Assembly: GCA_025965475.1 (NCBI GenBank)
Contig: JAOPWV010000009.1
Location: forward strand, 1-35,028
Direction: 5' to 3'
Source: Frankiales bacterium
GTDB lineage: Bacteria > Actinomycetota > Actinomycetes > Mycobacteriales > SCTD01
Length of the DNA stretch: 35,028 bases
In this document: positions 15,573 to 27,205 of the stretch, piece after piece
Numbering within the stretch: position 1 is the stretch's first letter
Layout: every line of letters begins with the position of its first letter
Made by a program: the position numbers and the translations under genes
Notes under the pieces: model-generated
Databases searched by the model: none
Seen by the model: only the letters and a program-made list of their open reading frames with translations
Told to the model about the DNA's origin: nothing

Positions 15573-16319
15573 ATGGCGCTCACCATGCTCGGCTCGGCGG
15601 CCGAGGTCCTCGTGGCTACCGGGCACGACCCGTTCGCCCGCGGCTCGCTGCGCCGCCCCACCGCCCGCGGCTGGCTGGGCGGTCCGGCGGTCGGCTGGAT
15701 GGGCACCGACGCACACCCGGGCGGCGAGACCTACTTCAGCGCGCTCGGCCCGCCGGCCGAGGTCGGTGCGCTGGTGGCCGACCTGCTCGGCGAACTGCCG
15801 CCCGGGCAGCGGATGACCCTGCCGCGGGGCACGGTCGCCCACCTGCCGGCCTGGGTCTCGGTGGACGCCACCGAGTGGGACTTCCGCTGGCTCGGCGCAC
15901 CGCCCCCGCATCAACCCGGCGAGGACCTGGTCGAGGACCTGCGCGACGACGAGGAGGTACGGCGCCTGCTCGTCGCGGGCAGCCCCACGGCGTCGGCGCT
16001 GCCCGGCGACCCCGCCGTACGCCGCTGGGTCGGCATCCGCGACCGGGGCGAGCTCGTGGCGTGCGCGGCCGACACCAGTGCGGCGACCGGCGTCGGGCAC
16101 CTGTCGTCCATCGCCGTACATCCCGAGGCGCGCGGCCGGCGCCTCGGGTCGGTGGTGACCGCCGCCCTGAGCCGGCGGCTCTTCGCGCAGGGCTGCGACC
16201 TCGTCACGCTCGGGATGTATGCGACCAACACGCACGGCCGGGCGATGTACGACGGGCTCGGGTTCGCGGACCAGCACCGCTTCAGCAGCGGCCCGCTGCT
16301 GGTCCGTGGCCGCTGGTAA
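15573..16319 (+). CDS. GNAT-family N-acetyltransferase
   Basis: This is a 248-aa protein. The C-terminal 110 or so residues are a GNAT fold: GHLSSIAVHPEARGRRLGS carries the acetyl-CoA loop (RGRRLG), followed by ALSRRLFAQGCDLVTLGMYA, and the family ending NTHGRAMYDGLGFADQHRF. The N-terminal half is a less conserved domain (about 1-130), as in FR47-like acetyltransferases. The substrate cannot be told. It is a single plus-strand gene in a minus-strand stretch and meets aspS tail to tail with 15 bp between stops. The start is chosen from the -10-like element 7 nt upstream. Confidence 0.85.
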   Translation: MALTMLGSAAEVLVATGHDPFARGSLRRPTARGWLGGPAVGWMGTDAHPGGETYFSALGPPAEVGALVADLLGELPPGQRMTLPRGTVAHLPAWVSVDATEWDFRWLGAPPPHQPGEDLVEDLRDDEEVRRLLVAGSPTASALPGDPAVRRWVGIRDRGELVACAADTSAATGVGHLSSIAVHPEARGRRLGSVVTAALSRRLFAQGCDLVTLGMYATNTHGRAMYDGLGFADQHRFSSGPLLVRGRW

Positions 16320-16334
16320 CGGTCGAGCAGGCGG

Positions 16335-18110
16335 TCAGGCGGGAGCGGTCTCGCCGGCCGGCGTGCTGGCGACCGGGGCGGACCCCGGCGGCGGCGCGTC
16401 GATGCCGGCCTCCTTGCGCTGCTCGGGCGTGATCGGCGTCGGGGCCCCGGTCAGCGGGTCGTGGCCGGCACCCGTCTTCGGGAAGGCGATGACCTCCCGG
16501 ATCGAGTCGACACCGGTGAGCATGGCGGCGACCCGGTCGATCCCGAAGGCGATGCCGCCGTGCGGCGGCGGGCCGTAGTTGAACGCCTCGAGCAGGAAAC
16601 CGAACTTGTCCTCGGCCTGCTCGCGGGACAGCCCGATCACCTCGAAGACCCGCTGCTGCATCTCGGCCCGGTGGATACGGATCGAGCCGCCACCGAGCTC
16701 GGAGCCGTTGAGGATCAGGTCGTACGCCCGGGCCGGCACGTCGGCCGGGTCGGTGTGGAACGTGTCCGCGTGCGACTCGGCGGGCGCCGTGAACGGGTGG
16801 TGCACCGCGGTCCAGCCGCCGTCCTCGGTCTCCTCGAACATCGGGAAGTCCGTCACCCACAGGAACTCCCACCGGCTGTCGTCCATCAGCCCGAGGCGAC
16901 GGCCGATCTCCAGGCGGGCCGCGCCCAGCAGCGCGAGGGCGTCCTTGCGCGGGCCGGCGGCGAAGAACGCGGCGTCGCCGGGTGAGGCGCCGACGGCCTT
17001 CCTCAGGCCGGCCCGCTCCTCCTCCGACAGGTTCTTGGCGACCGGGCCGCCGAGCTCCCCGTCCTCGCCGAACGTGACGTAGGCCAGGCCGCGGGCACCG
17101 CGCTGCTTGGCCCACTCCTGCCAGGCGTCGAACCCCTTGCGCGGCGTCGAGGCCCCGCCGGGCATGACGACAGCACCGACGTGGGGGGCCTGGAACACCC
17201 GGAACGGCGTGTCCGCGAAGTACGACGTGAGGTCGACGAGCTCCACCCCGAAGCGGACGTCCGGCCGGTCGACGCCGAACCGGCGCATCGCCTCGTCGTA
17301 CGTCATGCGCGGGAACGGGGTGGGCAGCTCCACGCCTGCGACGTCGCGCCAGACCTCGCGGAAGATCTCCTCGCTGAGCGCGTAGATGTCCTCCTCGTCG
17401 AGGAAGCTCATCTCGATGTCCAGCTGCGTGAACTCCGGTTGCCGGTCGGCGCGGAAGTCCTCGTCCCGGTAGCACCGGGCGATCTGGTAGTAGCGCTCCA
17501 TGCCGGCGACCATCAGCAGCTGCTTGAACAGCTGCGGGGACTGCGGCAGGGCGTACCAGGTACCGGGCTGCAGGCGGACCGGCACGAGGAAGTCGCGGGC
17601 CCCCTCCGGCGTGGACCGGGTCAGGGTCGGGGTCTCGATGTCGAGGAAGTCGCGCGCGTCCATGACCCGGCGGATCGACCGGGTGAGCTTGGAGCGGGTC
17701 CGCAGCGCCGCGGCCGGCCCGCTGCGGCGCAGGTCGAGGTAGCGGTACCTGAGCCGCGCCTCCTCGCCGACGGTGATGTCGTCGTCGAGCTGGAAGGGCA
17801 GCGGGGCGGACTCCGACAGCACCTCCACGGACTGTGCGGTGACCTCGACGTCGCCGGTCGGAAGCGCCGCGTTGGTGTTGCCCTCGGGCCGGGCGCCGAC
17901 GGTGCCGACGACGCGCACGCAGTACTCGTTGCGCAGGTCGTGGGCGATGTCGCTCTCGCGGACGACGACCTGGACGACCCCGGAGCCGTCGCGCAGGTCG
18001 AGGAACGCGACCCCGCCGTGGTCGCGGCGACGGCCGACCCAACCAGCCAGGGTCACGGTCTCCCCGGCATTCTCGGCACGGAGCGTTCCGGCCTCGACGG
18101 TGCGGATCAC
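16335..18110 (-). CDS. aspS: Aspartyl-tRNA synthetase
   Basis: This 591-aa bacterial-type class II synthetase has an OB-fold anticodon domain first (about 15-110, [23 protein letters not shown]). Motif 2 is in [20 protein letters not shown], the bacterial GAD insertion lies near 300-420, and motif 3 is [10 protein letters not shown]. About 30 extra residues at the C-terminus are Pro/Ala-rich. The GTG start overlaps the hisS stop as GTGA, so the two synthetases are coupled. Whether it also charges tRNA-Asn cannot be read safely here. Confidence 0.97.
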   Translation of the reverse strand: MIRTVEAGTLRAENAGETVTLAGWVGRRRDHGGVAFLDLRDGSGVVQVVVRESDIAHDLRNEYCVRVVGTVGARPEGNTNAALPTGDVEVTAQSVEVLSESAPLPFQLDDDITVGEEARLRYRYLDLRRSGPAAALRTRSKLTRSIRRVMDARDFLDIETPTLTRSTPEGARDFLVPVRLQPGTWYALPQSPQLFKQLLMVAGMERYYQIARCYRDEDFRADRQPEFTQLDIEMSFLDEEDIYALSEEIFREVWRDVAGVELPTPFPRMTYDEAMRRFGVDRPDVRFGVELVDLTSYFADTPFRVFQAPHVGAVVMPGGASTPRKGFDAWQEWAKQRGARGLAYVTFGEDGELGGPVAKNLSEEERAGLRKAVGASPGDAAFFAAGPRKDALALLGAARLEIGRRLGLMDDSRWEFLWVTDFPMFEETEDGGWTAVHHPFTAPAESHADTFHTDPADVPARAYDLILNGSELGGGSIRIHRAEMQQRVFEVIGLSREQAEDKFGFLLEAFNYGPPPHGGIAFGIDRVAAMLTGVDSIREVIAFPKTGAGHDPLTGAPTPITPEQRKEAGIDAPPPGSAPVASTPAGETAPA

Positions 18111-19372
18111 AGCAGCTTCCCCTTCACGGTGCTCACGAGGTCGGTGAGCGGCACGGCCGCCTGCTCACCCGACCGCAGATCTTTGAGCTGGGCCTCGCCG
18201 GCCTCCAGGTCGCGGTCGCCCAGGACGACGGCGTACGACGCCCCCGAGCGATCGGCGGCCTTCATGGCGCCCTTCATGCCGCGGTCGCCGTACGCCAGGT
18301 CGGCGGCCACGCCGCCCCGGCGCAGCTCGGCGACGAGAGCTGCCGAGCGGGCCTTGGCGGCCACGCCCAGTGGAACGAAGAACACCGCCGCACGGGCCGG
18401 CGGCTCGGGCAGGACGCCCTCGGCGTCGAGCGCGAGCAGCGTGCGGTCGACCCCGAGCGCCCAGCCGACCCCCGGCAGTTCCGGGCCACCGATGGCCTGG
18501 GACAGACCGTCGTACCGGCCGCCGGCGCCGATGGTCGACTGCGCCCCGAGCAGCGGGTGGACGAACTCGAACGTCGTGCGCCGGTAGTAGTCGAGGCCGC
18601 GAACCAGGCGCGGGTCGTCGAGGAACGGCACCCCGAGGTCGCTCAGGCAGGCCCGGACCGCCTCGTGGTGCGCGCGGGCCGCGCCGGACAGCACCTCGGT
18701 GAGCAGCGGCGCGTCGACGGTCGCCTTGCGGACCTCCGGGCGCTTGTCGTCCAGGACCCGCAGCGGGTTCTTGGCGATGCGCCGGTCGGTCTCCTCGTCC
18801 AGCCCGCCGACGCGGGGCGTCAGCCACGCCCGCAGGCGCTCGCTGTAGTCGGCCCTGTCCTCGGGGTCGCCGAGGGTGCCGAGGTGGAGCACGGTCTGGG
18901 TGAGCCCGAGCGACCGGAAGGCCTGGTCGGCGAGCGCGATGAGTTCGGCGTCGAGCAGCGGGTCGTCGGTGCCCATCGCCTCGGCGCCGACCTGCGTGAA
19001 CTGCCGCTGGCGGCCGGACTGCGGCTGCTCGTAGCGGAACATCGGCCCGGCGTACCAGAGCTTGACGGGCAGCGCGCCGCGCTCCAGCCCGGCCTCGAGC
19101 ACGGCGCGTACGGCGCCGACCGTGCCCTCGGGGCGCAGGGTGACCGACCGGTTGCCCCGGTCGGTGAACGTGAACATCTCCTTGCTGACGACGTCGCTGG
19201 TCTCGCCCACACCGCGGGCGAACAGGGACGTGTCCTCGAAGACCGGCAGCTCGAGGTAGCCGTAGCCGGCGAGGCGCAACGGGGCGGTCATGGCCTCGCG
19301 GACCGCCAGCAGCGCCTCGGAGCGCGGCGGGACGTAGTCGGGGACGCCCTTCGGGGGCGCGAAGTCACCCAT
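18107..19372 (-). CDS. hisS: Histidyl-tRNA synthetase
   Basis: This is a 421-aa class II synthetase. Visible signatures are [11 protein letters not shown], the motif 2 region [18 protein letters not shown], the histidine-specific [11 protein letters not shown] and GGRYDGL, and a C-terminal anticodon domain with [15 protein letters not shown] (19375) and ATG (19372) are adjacent possible starts; I list the ATG. Either overlaps the stop of the upstream hydrolase gene, implying coupling. Order hydrolase-hisS-aspS is usual for Actinobacteria. Confidence 0.97.
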   Translation of the reverse strand: MGDFAPPKGVPDYVPPRSEALLAVREAMTAPLRLAGYGYLELPVFEDTSLFARGVGETSDVVSKEMFTFTDRGNRSVTLRPEGTVGAVRAVLEAGLERGALPVKLWYAGPMFRYEQPQSGRQRQFTQVGAEAMGTDDPLLDAELIALADQAFRSLGLTQTVLHLGTLGDPEDRADYSERLRAWLTPRVGGLDEETDRRIAKNPLRVLDDKRPEVRKATVDAPLLTEVLSGAARAHHEAVRACLSDLGVPFLDDPRLVRGLDYYRRTTFEFVHPLLGAQSTIGAGGRYDGLSQAIGGPELPGVGWALGVDRTLLALDAEGVLPEPPARAAVFFVPLGVAAKARSAALVAELRRGGVAADLAYGDRGMKGAMKAADRSGASYAVVLGDRDLEAGEAQLKDLRSGEQAAVPLTDLVSTVKGKLL

Positions 19373-20076
19373 CACAAGCCACGCGAGGGCGGCGCCGCCG
19401 GCAGGTCGCGCAGGTACGGGTTGACCGCGCGCTCCTGTCCGATCGTGGTGCTCTGTCCGTGGCCGCAGTAGACGACCGTCTCGTCGGGAGCGGCCAGGAC
19501 GACCCGGGCGAGGGACTCCTGCATCTGCTCCCAGGAGCCGCCGGGAAGGTCGGTACGCCCGATCGAACCGGCGAACAACACGTCACCCGAGAACATCACG
19601 GGCGGGGCGGCCTCCCCCGCGGCGTCCGCGCCCGGGGTGCGGAAGACGACCGAGCCCGGCGTGTGGCCCGGCGCGAAGTCGACGCCGAGCCGCAGGCCGG
19701 CGACCTCGAGCGGCGTGGCCGGGTCGAGCAGCGCGACGTCGTCGGGTTCGGTCCACTCCAGCCGGCCGCCGAACATGGTCCGGCTCTCCGGCGACAGGCC
19801 CTTCATCGGGTCCTCGAGCAGTGCACGGTCGCCGGGATGGATCCACGCCGGGATGCCGCGGGCACCGCAGACGGGGGTGACGGAGAAGGTGTGGTCCAGG
19901 TGCCCGTGTGTGAGCAGCACGGCCACCGGCCGCAGGTTGTGCTCGCGCAGGACGTCGTCGAGCTGCTTCTCGACCCCGATGCCGGGGTCGATGACGATGC
20001 ACTCCTCGCCGGCTGCCGGCGCGACGACCCAGCAGTTGGTGTCGAACGCGGCCGCCGGGAACCCGCGGACCAGCAC
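19372..20076 (-). CDS. Metallo-beta-lactamase-fold hydrolase (glyoxalase II-like)
   Basis: This 234-aa binuclear metal hydrolase resembles hydroxyacylglutathione hydrolase. Metal ligands are in THGHLDHT (about 56-63), PGHTPGS (about 135-141), the FSGDVLF aspartate and the CGHG histidine near the C-terminus. In Actinobacteria, which mostly use mycothiol, the true thiol-ester substrate is unknown. The GTG at 20076 follows GGAGGAAGGA at about 6 nt. A TAGGGT at 20125-20130 on the minus strand is a candidate -10. It probably heads the hisS-aspS operon. Confidence 0.92.
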   Translation of the reverse strand: MLVRGFPAAAFDTNCWVVAPAAGEECIVIDPGIGVEKQLDDVLREHNLRPVAVLLTHGHLDHTFSVTPVCGARGIPAWIHPGDRALLEDPMKGLSPESRTMFGGRLEWTEPDDVALLDPATPLEVAGLRLGVDFAPGHTPGSVVFRTPGADAAGEAAPPVMFSGDVLFAGSIGRTDLPGGSWEQMQESLARVVLAAPDETVVYCGHGQSTTIGQERAVNPYLRDLPAAPPSRGL

Positions 20077-20124
20077 GGTCGTCCTTCCTCCGGGGTACGG
20101 CGACCGGTCGCGGCCGCCAGTTCG

Positions 20125-20130
20125 ACCCTA
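20125..20130 (-). promoter_or_regulatory. Candidate -10 for the hydrolase-hisS-aspS operon
   Basis: TAGGGT on the minus strand lies in the 149-bp divergent gap, about 50 nt before the GTG. It fits the actinobacterial TANNNT -10 pattern; no good -35 is seen. Confidence 0.3.
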
Positions 20131-20166
20131 CCGGCGGCGCCGCAGCGCCCGACGATCGGGATTCTC

Positions 20167-20172
20167 TAGACT
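20167..20172 (+). promoter_or_regulatory. Candidate -10 for the cyclophilin gene
   Basis: TAGACT sits in a locally AT-richer patch (ATTCTCTAGACT) 53 nt before the start codon at 20226. It fits TANNNT, but a matching -35 is not apparent. Confidence 0.3.
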
Positions 20173-20225
20173 CCCGACCCGACGCGCCCGCGTCGGCGCA
20201 CCGACGATCAGCAGGAGGAGCACGC

Positions 20226-21047
20226 GTGGCCAGCAACAAGCGGGGAAAGGAGCTCGCCCGGATGCGGGCCGAGCGACAGGCCGCCCGCCGGGCAGCTGCG
20301 GCCGCCCGCCGCCGTCAGCGCACCGCTGTCGTGGCGAGCGTGGTCGCCGTCGCGGTCGTGGCCGTCGCGGCGATCCTGCTGGCCACCAAGGTGGGCGGGA
20401 GCACCAAGACCATCGCCGCGGCCGCGGCGGCCAGCCCGTCCGCGTCCACGGCGGCGTCCGCCTCCCCCGCCGCCTCGCTCGCCCCCGGTACCTGCGCCTA
20501 CCCCGTCGGTACGCCCGCCTCCCGCAAGGTCGCCCTGCCGCCGAAGGCTGGCGTGGAGCAGACGCAGCCGTACACCGTGTCGCTGAAGACCACCCAGGGC
20601 GTCATCGCCCTGAAACTGGACACGGCGAAGGCGCCCTGCACGGTCAACAGCTTCCGCTCGCTGGCGATGAAGAAGTTCTTCGACGGCACCCCGTGCCACC
20701 GCCTCACGACCCAGGGGATCTACGTCCTCCAGTGCGGCGACCCGAGCGGCAAGGGCACCGGCGGTCCCGGGTACTCCTTCGCGGACGAGAACCTCAAGGG
20801 CGCGACCTACCCGGCGGGCACCGTCGCGATGGCGAACTCCGGGCCGGACACCAACGGCAGCCAGTTCTTCCTGGTCTACAAGGACACCCAGCTGGCCCCG
20901 AGCTACACGCCGTTCGGCACGATCACCAGCGGCCTGGACATCCTCGCCAAGGTCGCCGCCGCCGGATCCACGCCCGCGGGCGACGGCAAGCCCAAGCTGC
21001 CGGTCAGCATCCAGACGGCCATCGTGGCGGCTGCCCCCCAGGGCTGA
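20226..21047 (+). CDS. Membrane-anchored cyclophilin-type peptidyl-prolyl isomerase
   Basis: This is a 273-aa protein. Residues 1-32 are very basic (cytoplasmic), 33-54 form one transmembrane helix, 58-88 are an Ala/Ser/Pro linker, and about 115-270 are the cyclophilin domain facing outward. The isomerase core shows CHRL with the catalytic-type Arg, YVLQCGD (the family FMxQGGD) and ANSGPDTNGSQFFL. Four cysteines (90, 138, 157, 170) lie in the outer part, so disulfides are possible. The GTG follows AGGAGGAG by about 5-7 nt. Its position beside relA and hisS is common in Actinobacteria. Confidence 0.95.
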   Translation: MASNKRGKELARMRAERQAARRAAAAARRRQRTAVVASVVAVAVVAVAAILLATKVGGSTKTIAAAAAASPSASTAASASPAASLAPGTCAYPVGTPASRKVALPPKAGVEQTQPYTVSLKTTQGVIALKLDTAKAPCTVNSFRSLAMKKFFDGTPCHRLTTQGIYVLQCGDPSGKGTGGPGYSFADENLKGATYPAGTVAMANSGPDTNGSQFFLVYKDTQLAPSYTPFGTITSGLDILAKVAAAGSTPAGDGKPKLPVSIQTAIVAAAPQG

Positions 21048-21060
21048 CGCCCCCAGGCGA

Positions 21061-21092
21061 AAGGCCGGTCACCCCTCGCGGTGGCCGGCCTT
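21061..21092. terminator. Bidirectional hairpin terminator between the cyclophilin gene and relA
   Basis: AAGGCCGGTCACC (21061-21073) pairs with GGTGGCCGGCCTT (21080-21092), 13 bp with one G-U pair, around a 6-nt loop. It lies 13 bp after the cyclophilin stop and 17 bp after the relA stop on the other strand. The AA/TT ends replace a long U-tract, as is usual in high-GC genomes. Confidence 0.75.
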
Positions 21093-21109
21093 CGTCGTTC
21101 GTACGGCGG

Positions 21110-23503
<2,394 letters not shown>

Positions 23504-23534
23504 GGGCGGCTCCTCGGGAAAGGGCTGGACCTCC

Positions 23535-23561
23535 AGTGTAGGAGGCCTGCCTGTGCGACAA
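23535..23561 (-). promoter_or_regulatory. Candidate relA promoter
   Basis: On the minus strand TTGTCG (23561-23556) and TACACT (23540-23535) resemble -35 and -10 boxes, but the 15-bp spacer is short. The start site would be near 23528, about 25 nt before the GTG. The ribosome site GAGGAG lies in between. Confidence 0.35.
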
Positions 23562-23572
23562 GGCGCTGCCTG

Positions 23573-23599
23573 ACCGCGGTGTTCCCGTTGCCCCGCGGT
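23573..23599. repeat. Inverted repeat between apt and relA
   Basis: ACCGCGG (23573-23579) and CCGCGGT (23593-23599) are perfect inverted 7-mers, 13 nt apart. They could be a protein-binding site upstream of the relA promoter candidate, or a hairpin after apt; no T-run follows. Confidence 0.35.
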
Positions 23600-23606
23600 A
23601 AGCGCT

Positions 23607-23628
23607 CTGGGATACCGCTGAGATACCG
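23607..23628. repeat. Tandem 11-bp repeat downstream of apt
   Basis: CTGGGATACCG (23607-23617) and CTGAGATACCG (23618-23628) are adjacent copies that differ at one base. They lie 8 bp beyond the apt stop, in the 133-bp gap before relA. One helical turn spacing would suit a DNA-binding protein. Confidence 0.4.
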
Positions 23629-23636
23629 GCTGCGGC

Positions 23637-24197
23637 TCAGTACGTGAGCAGGGAGTGCACGTCCACGTCCGGCACCTCGGCCTGGAACGCGGACCGGCCG
23701 GAGAGGAACTCCAGCTCGAGCAGGACCGACAGGCCGACGACCTCGGCGCCGGCAGCGCTGACGAGCCGGGCGGCCGCGGCGGCGGTACCGCCGGTGGCCA
23801 GGACGTCGTCCACGATCAGCACCCGGTCACCAGGCTCGAACGCGTCCTGGTGCACCTGCAGGACGTTGGTGCCGTACTCCAGGTCGTACTCGGTCTCGTG
23901 GGTGGCCAGCGGCAGCTTGCCGGGCTTGCGCACCGGTACGAAGCCCGCCCCGAAGTGGTAGGCCACGGGGGCCGCGACGATGAAGCCGCGGGCCTCGATC
24001 CCGACCACCTTGTCGACCGTGCCGCGCCCGTGGTGGGCGACGATCGCGTCCACTGCGCCGGCGAAGGCGACATGGTCGGCGAGCAGCGGCGAGATGTCCT
24101 TGAACATGACGCCCGGCTGCGGGAAGTCGGGGACGTCGACCACCCGGGACCGCAGCAGCGCGTCGAGGTCGACGGGGCCGCGCACACGCGTGGGCAT
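23637..24197 (-). CDS. apt: Adenine phosphoribosyltransferase
   Basis: This 186-aa enzyme converts adenine and PRPP to AMP (purine salvage). The PRPP loop is [13 protein letters not shown] (about 125-137), and the N-terminal [15 protein letters not shown] and [16 protein letters not shown] are typical. The ATG directly follows the secF stop (TAGATG), so it is the next gene of the secD-secF operon. This secF-apt-relA order is a long-standing actinobacterial arrangement. Confidence 0.96.
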   Translation of the reverse strand: MPTRVRGPVDLDALLRSRVVDVPDFPQPGVMFKDISPLLADHVAFAGAVDAIVAHHGRGTVDKVVGIEARGFIVAAPVAYHFGAGFVPVRKPGKLPLATHETEYDLEYGTNVLQVHQDAFEPGDRVLIVDDVLATGGTAAAAARLVSAAGAEVVGLSVLLELEFLSGRSAFQAEVPDVDVHSLLTY

Positions 24198-25391
24198 CTA
24201 GCGCCGCCGCTTGCCGGACGGACGGCCGGGACGGCCGCCCTTGTTGCTCTTGCGCGCCGGCTGACCCCCGGGGCGACGGCCGGCACCGGACGCCGGCGAG
24301 GAGGGCGGTACGGCGACCGGGTCGCCCTCCTCCTCGGCTGCGTCGGCAGTCGCGGCGACCGGCAACGGCGTCCCTGCGGCGCGGGCCGCGGCCCGCTGCT
24401 GGAACGAGCTGCCGCTCTTGGCGACGCTGCCCGACCGGCGGGCGAGCACCCGCTGGGTGAGCGCCTTGTACTGCGGCTCGCGCTCCTTGAGGTCGGCGAG
24501 CAGCGGCGTGGCGAGGAACAGCGAGGAGTACGCCCCGGAGGCGAGCCCGACGAACAGCGCCAGCGCCAGGTCCTTCAGCGTGCCCGCGCGGAGCAGGAAC
24601 GCCCCGACGAACAGCAGGCCGGAGACCGGCAGCAGCGCGATCAGCGAGGTGTTGATGGAGCGCATGAAGGTCTGGTTGACCGCCAGCTCGGCAGCCTCGC
24701 TGTAGGTCTGCGTGCTGCGGCCGGCCAGCCCGCGGGTGTTCTCCTCGACCTTGTCGAACACCACGATCGTGTCGTACAGGGAGTAACCGAGAACGGTCAG
24801 CAGGGCGATGACCGTGGACGGCGTGACCACGAACTGGGTGATCGAGTAGATGCCGGCGGTCAGGATGAGGTCGTGGAACAGCGCCACGATCGCGGCGATC
24901 GCCATCTTCGGCTCGAACCGGATGGAGATGTAGATGATCACCGCGATGAGGAACATGACCAGGCCCTGAAGGGCCTTGTTGGTGACCTGCTTGCCCCACG
25001 ACGGGCCGACGTTCGACTCGGTGATGTCGTTCGGGTTGACCTGGAACTTGGCCGCGATCCCGTTGGTGATCGAGTCGATCTGCGGCTGGGTCAGCGGACC
25101 GGTCGTGACGCGCAGGTCGGTGGCCCCGCTCGCGGTGCCCACGGTCTGCACCGTCGGGTCGTGCACGCCGAGGTCCGCGATGACGGTGCGCGCCTCGGCG
25201 ACCGAGACCCCCTTCGCCGGGAACTGGAAGCTGGCGCCGCCCTTGAACTCCTCGCCGACGTTGAAGCCGCGGAACGCCATGCTGGCCAGGCAGATCAGCA
25301 CGAGGGCCACCGAGATGGCGTAGAAGGTCTTGCGCTTGTGGATCAGCGGGAAGCTGGTCTCACCGCGGTAGAGCCGCGATACGAGCCCCAT
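24198..25391 (-). CDS. secF: Protein translocase subunit SecF with long basic tail
   Basis: This is a 397-aa SecDF-family membrane protein. One helix near 24-41 is followed by an extracellular P-domain (to about 140), then five helices that include GYSLYDTIVVFDKVEENTR, the SecF signature. The last 86 or so residues are cytoplasmic, low complexity, first Ala-rich, then Gly/Arg/Lys-rich (ending GRPGRPSGKRRR). The start is ATG at 25391, 2 bp after the secD stop; longer frames upstream lie in secD and are not coding. It uses the proton gradient to help Sec export. Confidence 0.95.
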   Translation of the reverse strand: MGLVSRLYRGETSFPLIHKRKTFYAISVALVLICLASMAFRGFNVGEEFKGGASFQFPAKGVSVAEARTVIADLGVHDPTVQTVGTASGATDLRVTTGPLTQPQIDSITNGIAAKFQVNPNDITESNVGPSWGKQVTNKALQGLVMFLIAVIIYISIRFEPKMAIAAIVALFHDLILTAGIYSITQFVVTPSTVIALLTVLGYSLYDTIVVFDKVEENTRGLAGRSTQTYSEAAELAVNQTFMRSINTSLIALLPVSGLLFVGAFLLRAGTLKDLALALFVGLASGAYSSLFLATPLLADLKEREPQYKALTQRVLARRSGSVAKSGSSFQQRAAARAAGTPLPVAATADAAEEEGDPVAVPPSSPASGAGRRPGGQPARKSNKGGRPGRPSGKRRR

Positions 25392-25393
25392 GG

Positions 25394-27109
25394 TCAGACC
25401 TCCGGGTTGGACGCGACGGGCCGCGACGAGCTCGCCGCGCGGGACGGGGGCCGGGTGACGGGTGCGCCACCGTCCGGGCCGTAGAACCCGGTCCACTTGT
25501 GGTTGCTGAACCATGCGAAGCGCGACAGCCACGACACGAGGGGCCGGGTGAAGAGGAAGACCACCACCACGTCGAGCAGCGTCGACAGGCCGAGCGTGAA
25601 GGCGAAGCCGCGGACACCGCCGACGGACACGAAGTACAGGATGATCGCGGCGAGCAGCGAGACAGTGTCCGCCGACAGGATGGTCCGCCGGGCGCGCACC
25701 CAGGCACGGTCCACCGAACTGCGCGGCGTACGACCTTCCTTGATCTCGTCCTTCAGGCGTTCGAAGAACACGACGAACGAGTCCGCGGTGATACCCACCG
25801 CGACGATCAGACCGGCGATGCCGGCCAAGGAGAGCGCGAAGCCGATCTGCTTGCCGAGGATCGTGACGAAGGCGTAGACGAGCAGGCCGGACAGCAGGAG
25901 GCTGGCGATGGTCACGACGCCGAGCGCGCGGTAGTACAGCAGCGAGTAGATGACGACCGCGATCAGGCCGATGCCACCCGCCAGCAGGCCGGCGTGCAGC
26001 TGGTCCTTGCCGAGCGTGGGCGAGATGATCTCCACCTGGCCGGGCTGGAAGGACAGCGGCAGCGCGCCGTACTTGAGGGTGTTGGCGAGGTCCTGCGCGC
26101 TCTTCTGGTCGAAGCTGCCGGTGATCTGCGCGTCGCCGTCGATCCGGCTCTGGATGGTCGGCGCCGAGATGGTGACGCCGTCCAGGACGATCGCGACCTG
26201 CTTGCCGAGGGTCGCCGCGGTGAGGTCGCTGAACTTGCGCTGACCCTCGCCGGTGAACGAGACGACGATCTCCCACTGGCCGGTGGTCGGGTTCGTCGTG
26301 GCGGTGGCGCCCTTGACGTCGGTCCCGACGACCTTGGCCACGTCGAGGTGGTACTTCACCTGCCCGTCCTGCGAGCAGGACACGATCTGCTGGTTCGGGG
26401 CGTCGTTCGAGCCGCCGGTGCGGGCCGTCGGCTTGCTGCAGTCCAGCGCAGCGAAGGCCTGCGGCGTGTACGGGTCACCGCTGCGCACGCCGGTCTGCCC
26501 GGACGCGGACGGCGCCGGCGACGCGGACGGGCTGGCAGAGGGGCTGGGCGTGCCGGCCGCGAGCAGGCCCTTGGACAGCGCGCGGCTGTTCGCGGTCGCC
26601 GACGGCGTGGCCGCCGGGGTCGCGGGAGTCACGACCGCGGCCGACGGCGAGGCACTGGGGTTCGCCGACGGCGTGCCGCTCGCCTTCGGGGTCGCCGTCG
26701 CGGTCGGCTGCGCCGCCTGCGGGCTGCCGGCCGCCGACTGGAGCACCTCGCGGAAGCGCAGCTGCGCCGTGGTGGCCAGCGACTTGATCGAGTCGCGGCT
26801 GCCGCCCGGCACCGACACGACGATGTTGTTGCCCTGCGTCACGACCTCGGCCTCGGCGACACCCAGACCGTTGACGCGGCGGTTGATGATGTCGACGGCC
26901 GTCTGGAGCTGGTCGCCCTTGGGCTGGGTCTTGGGCTGCAGGATGACGCTCGCGCCGCCCTGCAGGTCCAGGCCGAGCTTCGGGGTCAGCGGCTTCCCGC
27001 CAGGACCGGCCAGCAGCACGATGCTGTACAGCACCACGAGCAGGAGGGCCAGCGCCCCGAAGTAGCGACCTACGTGCAGCGTGCCTCGCGAGGGGCCGGG
27101 TCGTGCCAC
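25394..27109 (-). CDS. secD: Protein translocase subunit SecD with Ala/Ser/Pro insertion
   Basis: This is a 571-aa partner of SecF. A first helix (about 17-34) is followed by the P1 region beginning KLGLDLQGGASVIL, the SecD signature; the C-terminal part has helices with the motif VAVGITADSFVVFFERLKDE. Residues about 124-208 are an Ala/Ser/Pro/Thr-rich stretch in the extracellular P1 region (ATATPKASGTPSANPSASPS and similar), not part of the usual fold. I chose the GTG at 27109 because AGGAG lies about 9 nt upstream; a frame to 27151 adds 14 residues. It follows yajC by 96 bp. Confidence 0.94.
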   Translation of the reverse strand: MARPGPSRGTLHVGRYFGALALLLVVLYSIVLLAGPGGKPLTPKLGLDLQGGASVILQPKTQPKGDQLQTAVDIINRRVNGLGVAEAEVVTQGNNIVVSVPGGSRDSIKSLATTAQLRFREVLQSAAGSPQAAQPTATATPKASGTPSANPSASPSAAVVTPATPAATPSATANSRALSKGLLAAGTPSPSASPSASPAPSASGQTGVRSGDPYTPQAFAALDCSKPTARTGGSNDAPNQQIVSCSQDGQVKYHLDVAKVVGTDVKGATATTNPTTGQWEIVVSFTGEGQRKFSDLTAATLGKQVAIVLDGVTISAPTIQSRIDGDAQITGSFDQKSAQDLANTLKYGALPLSFQPGQVEIISPTLGKDQLHAGLLAGGIGLIAVVIYSLLYYRALGVVTIASLLLSGLLVYAFVTILGKQIGFALSLAGIAGLIVAVGITADSFVVFFERLKDEIKEGRTPRSSVDRAWVRARRTILSADTVSLLAAIILYFVSVGGVRGFAFTLGLSTLLDVVVVFLFTRPLVSWLSRFAWFSNHKWTGFYGPDGGAPVTRPPSRAASSSRPVASNPEV

Positions 27110-27205
27110 GGGGAGAGGTCTCCTGTCTCGACCGGCGCCCGGACAGGGCACACGGTTCGGCGTACGGAAGGCAACAGCGTCAGGGTCGAGTATCGCCCCT
27201 GGTCG

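Noticed and set aside
24198-26276. 692-codon reading of secF with a long N-terminus
   Set aside because: The part upstream of 25391 is secD in another frame; SecF starts at the ATG 2 bp after the secD stop.
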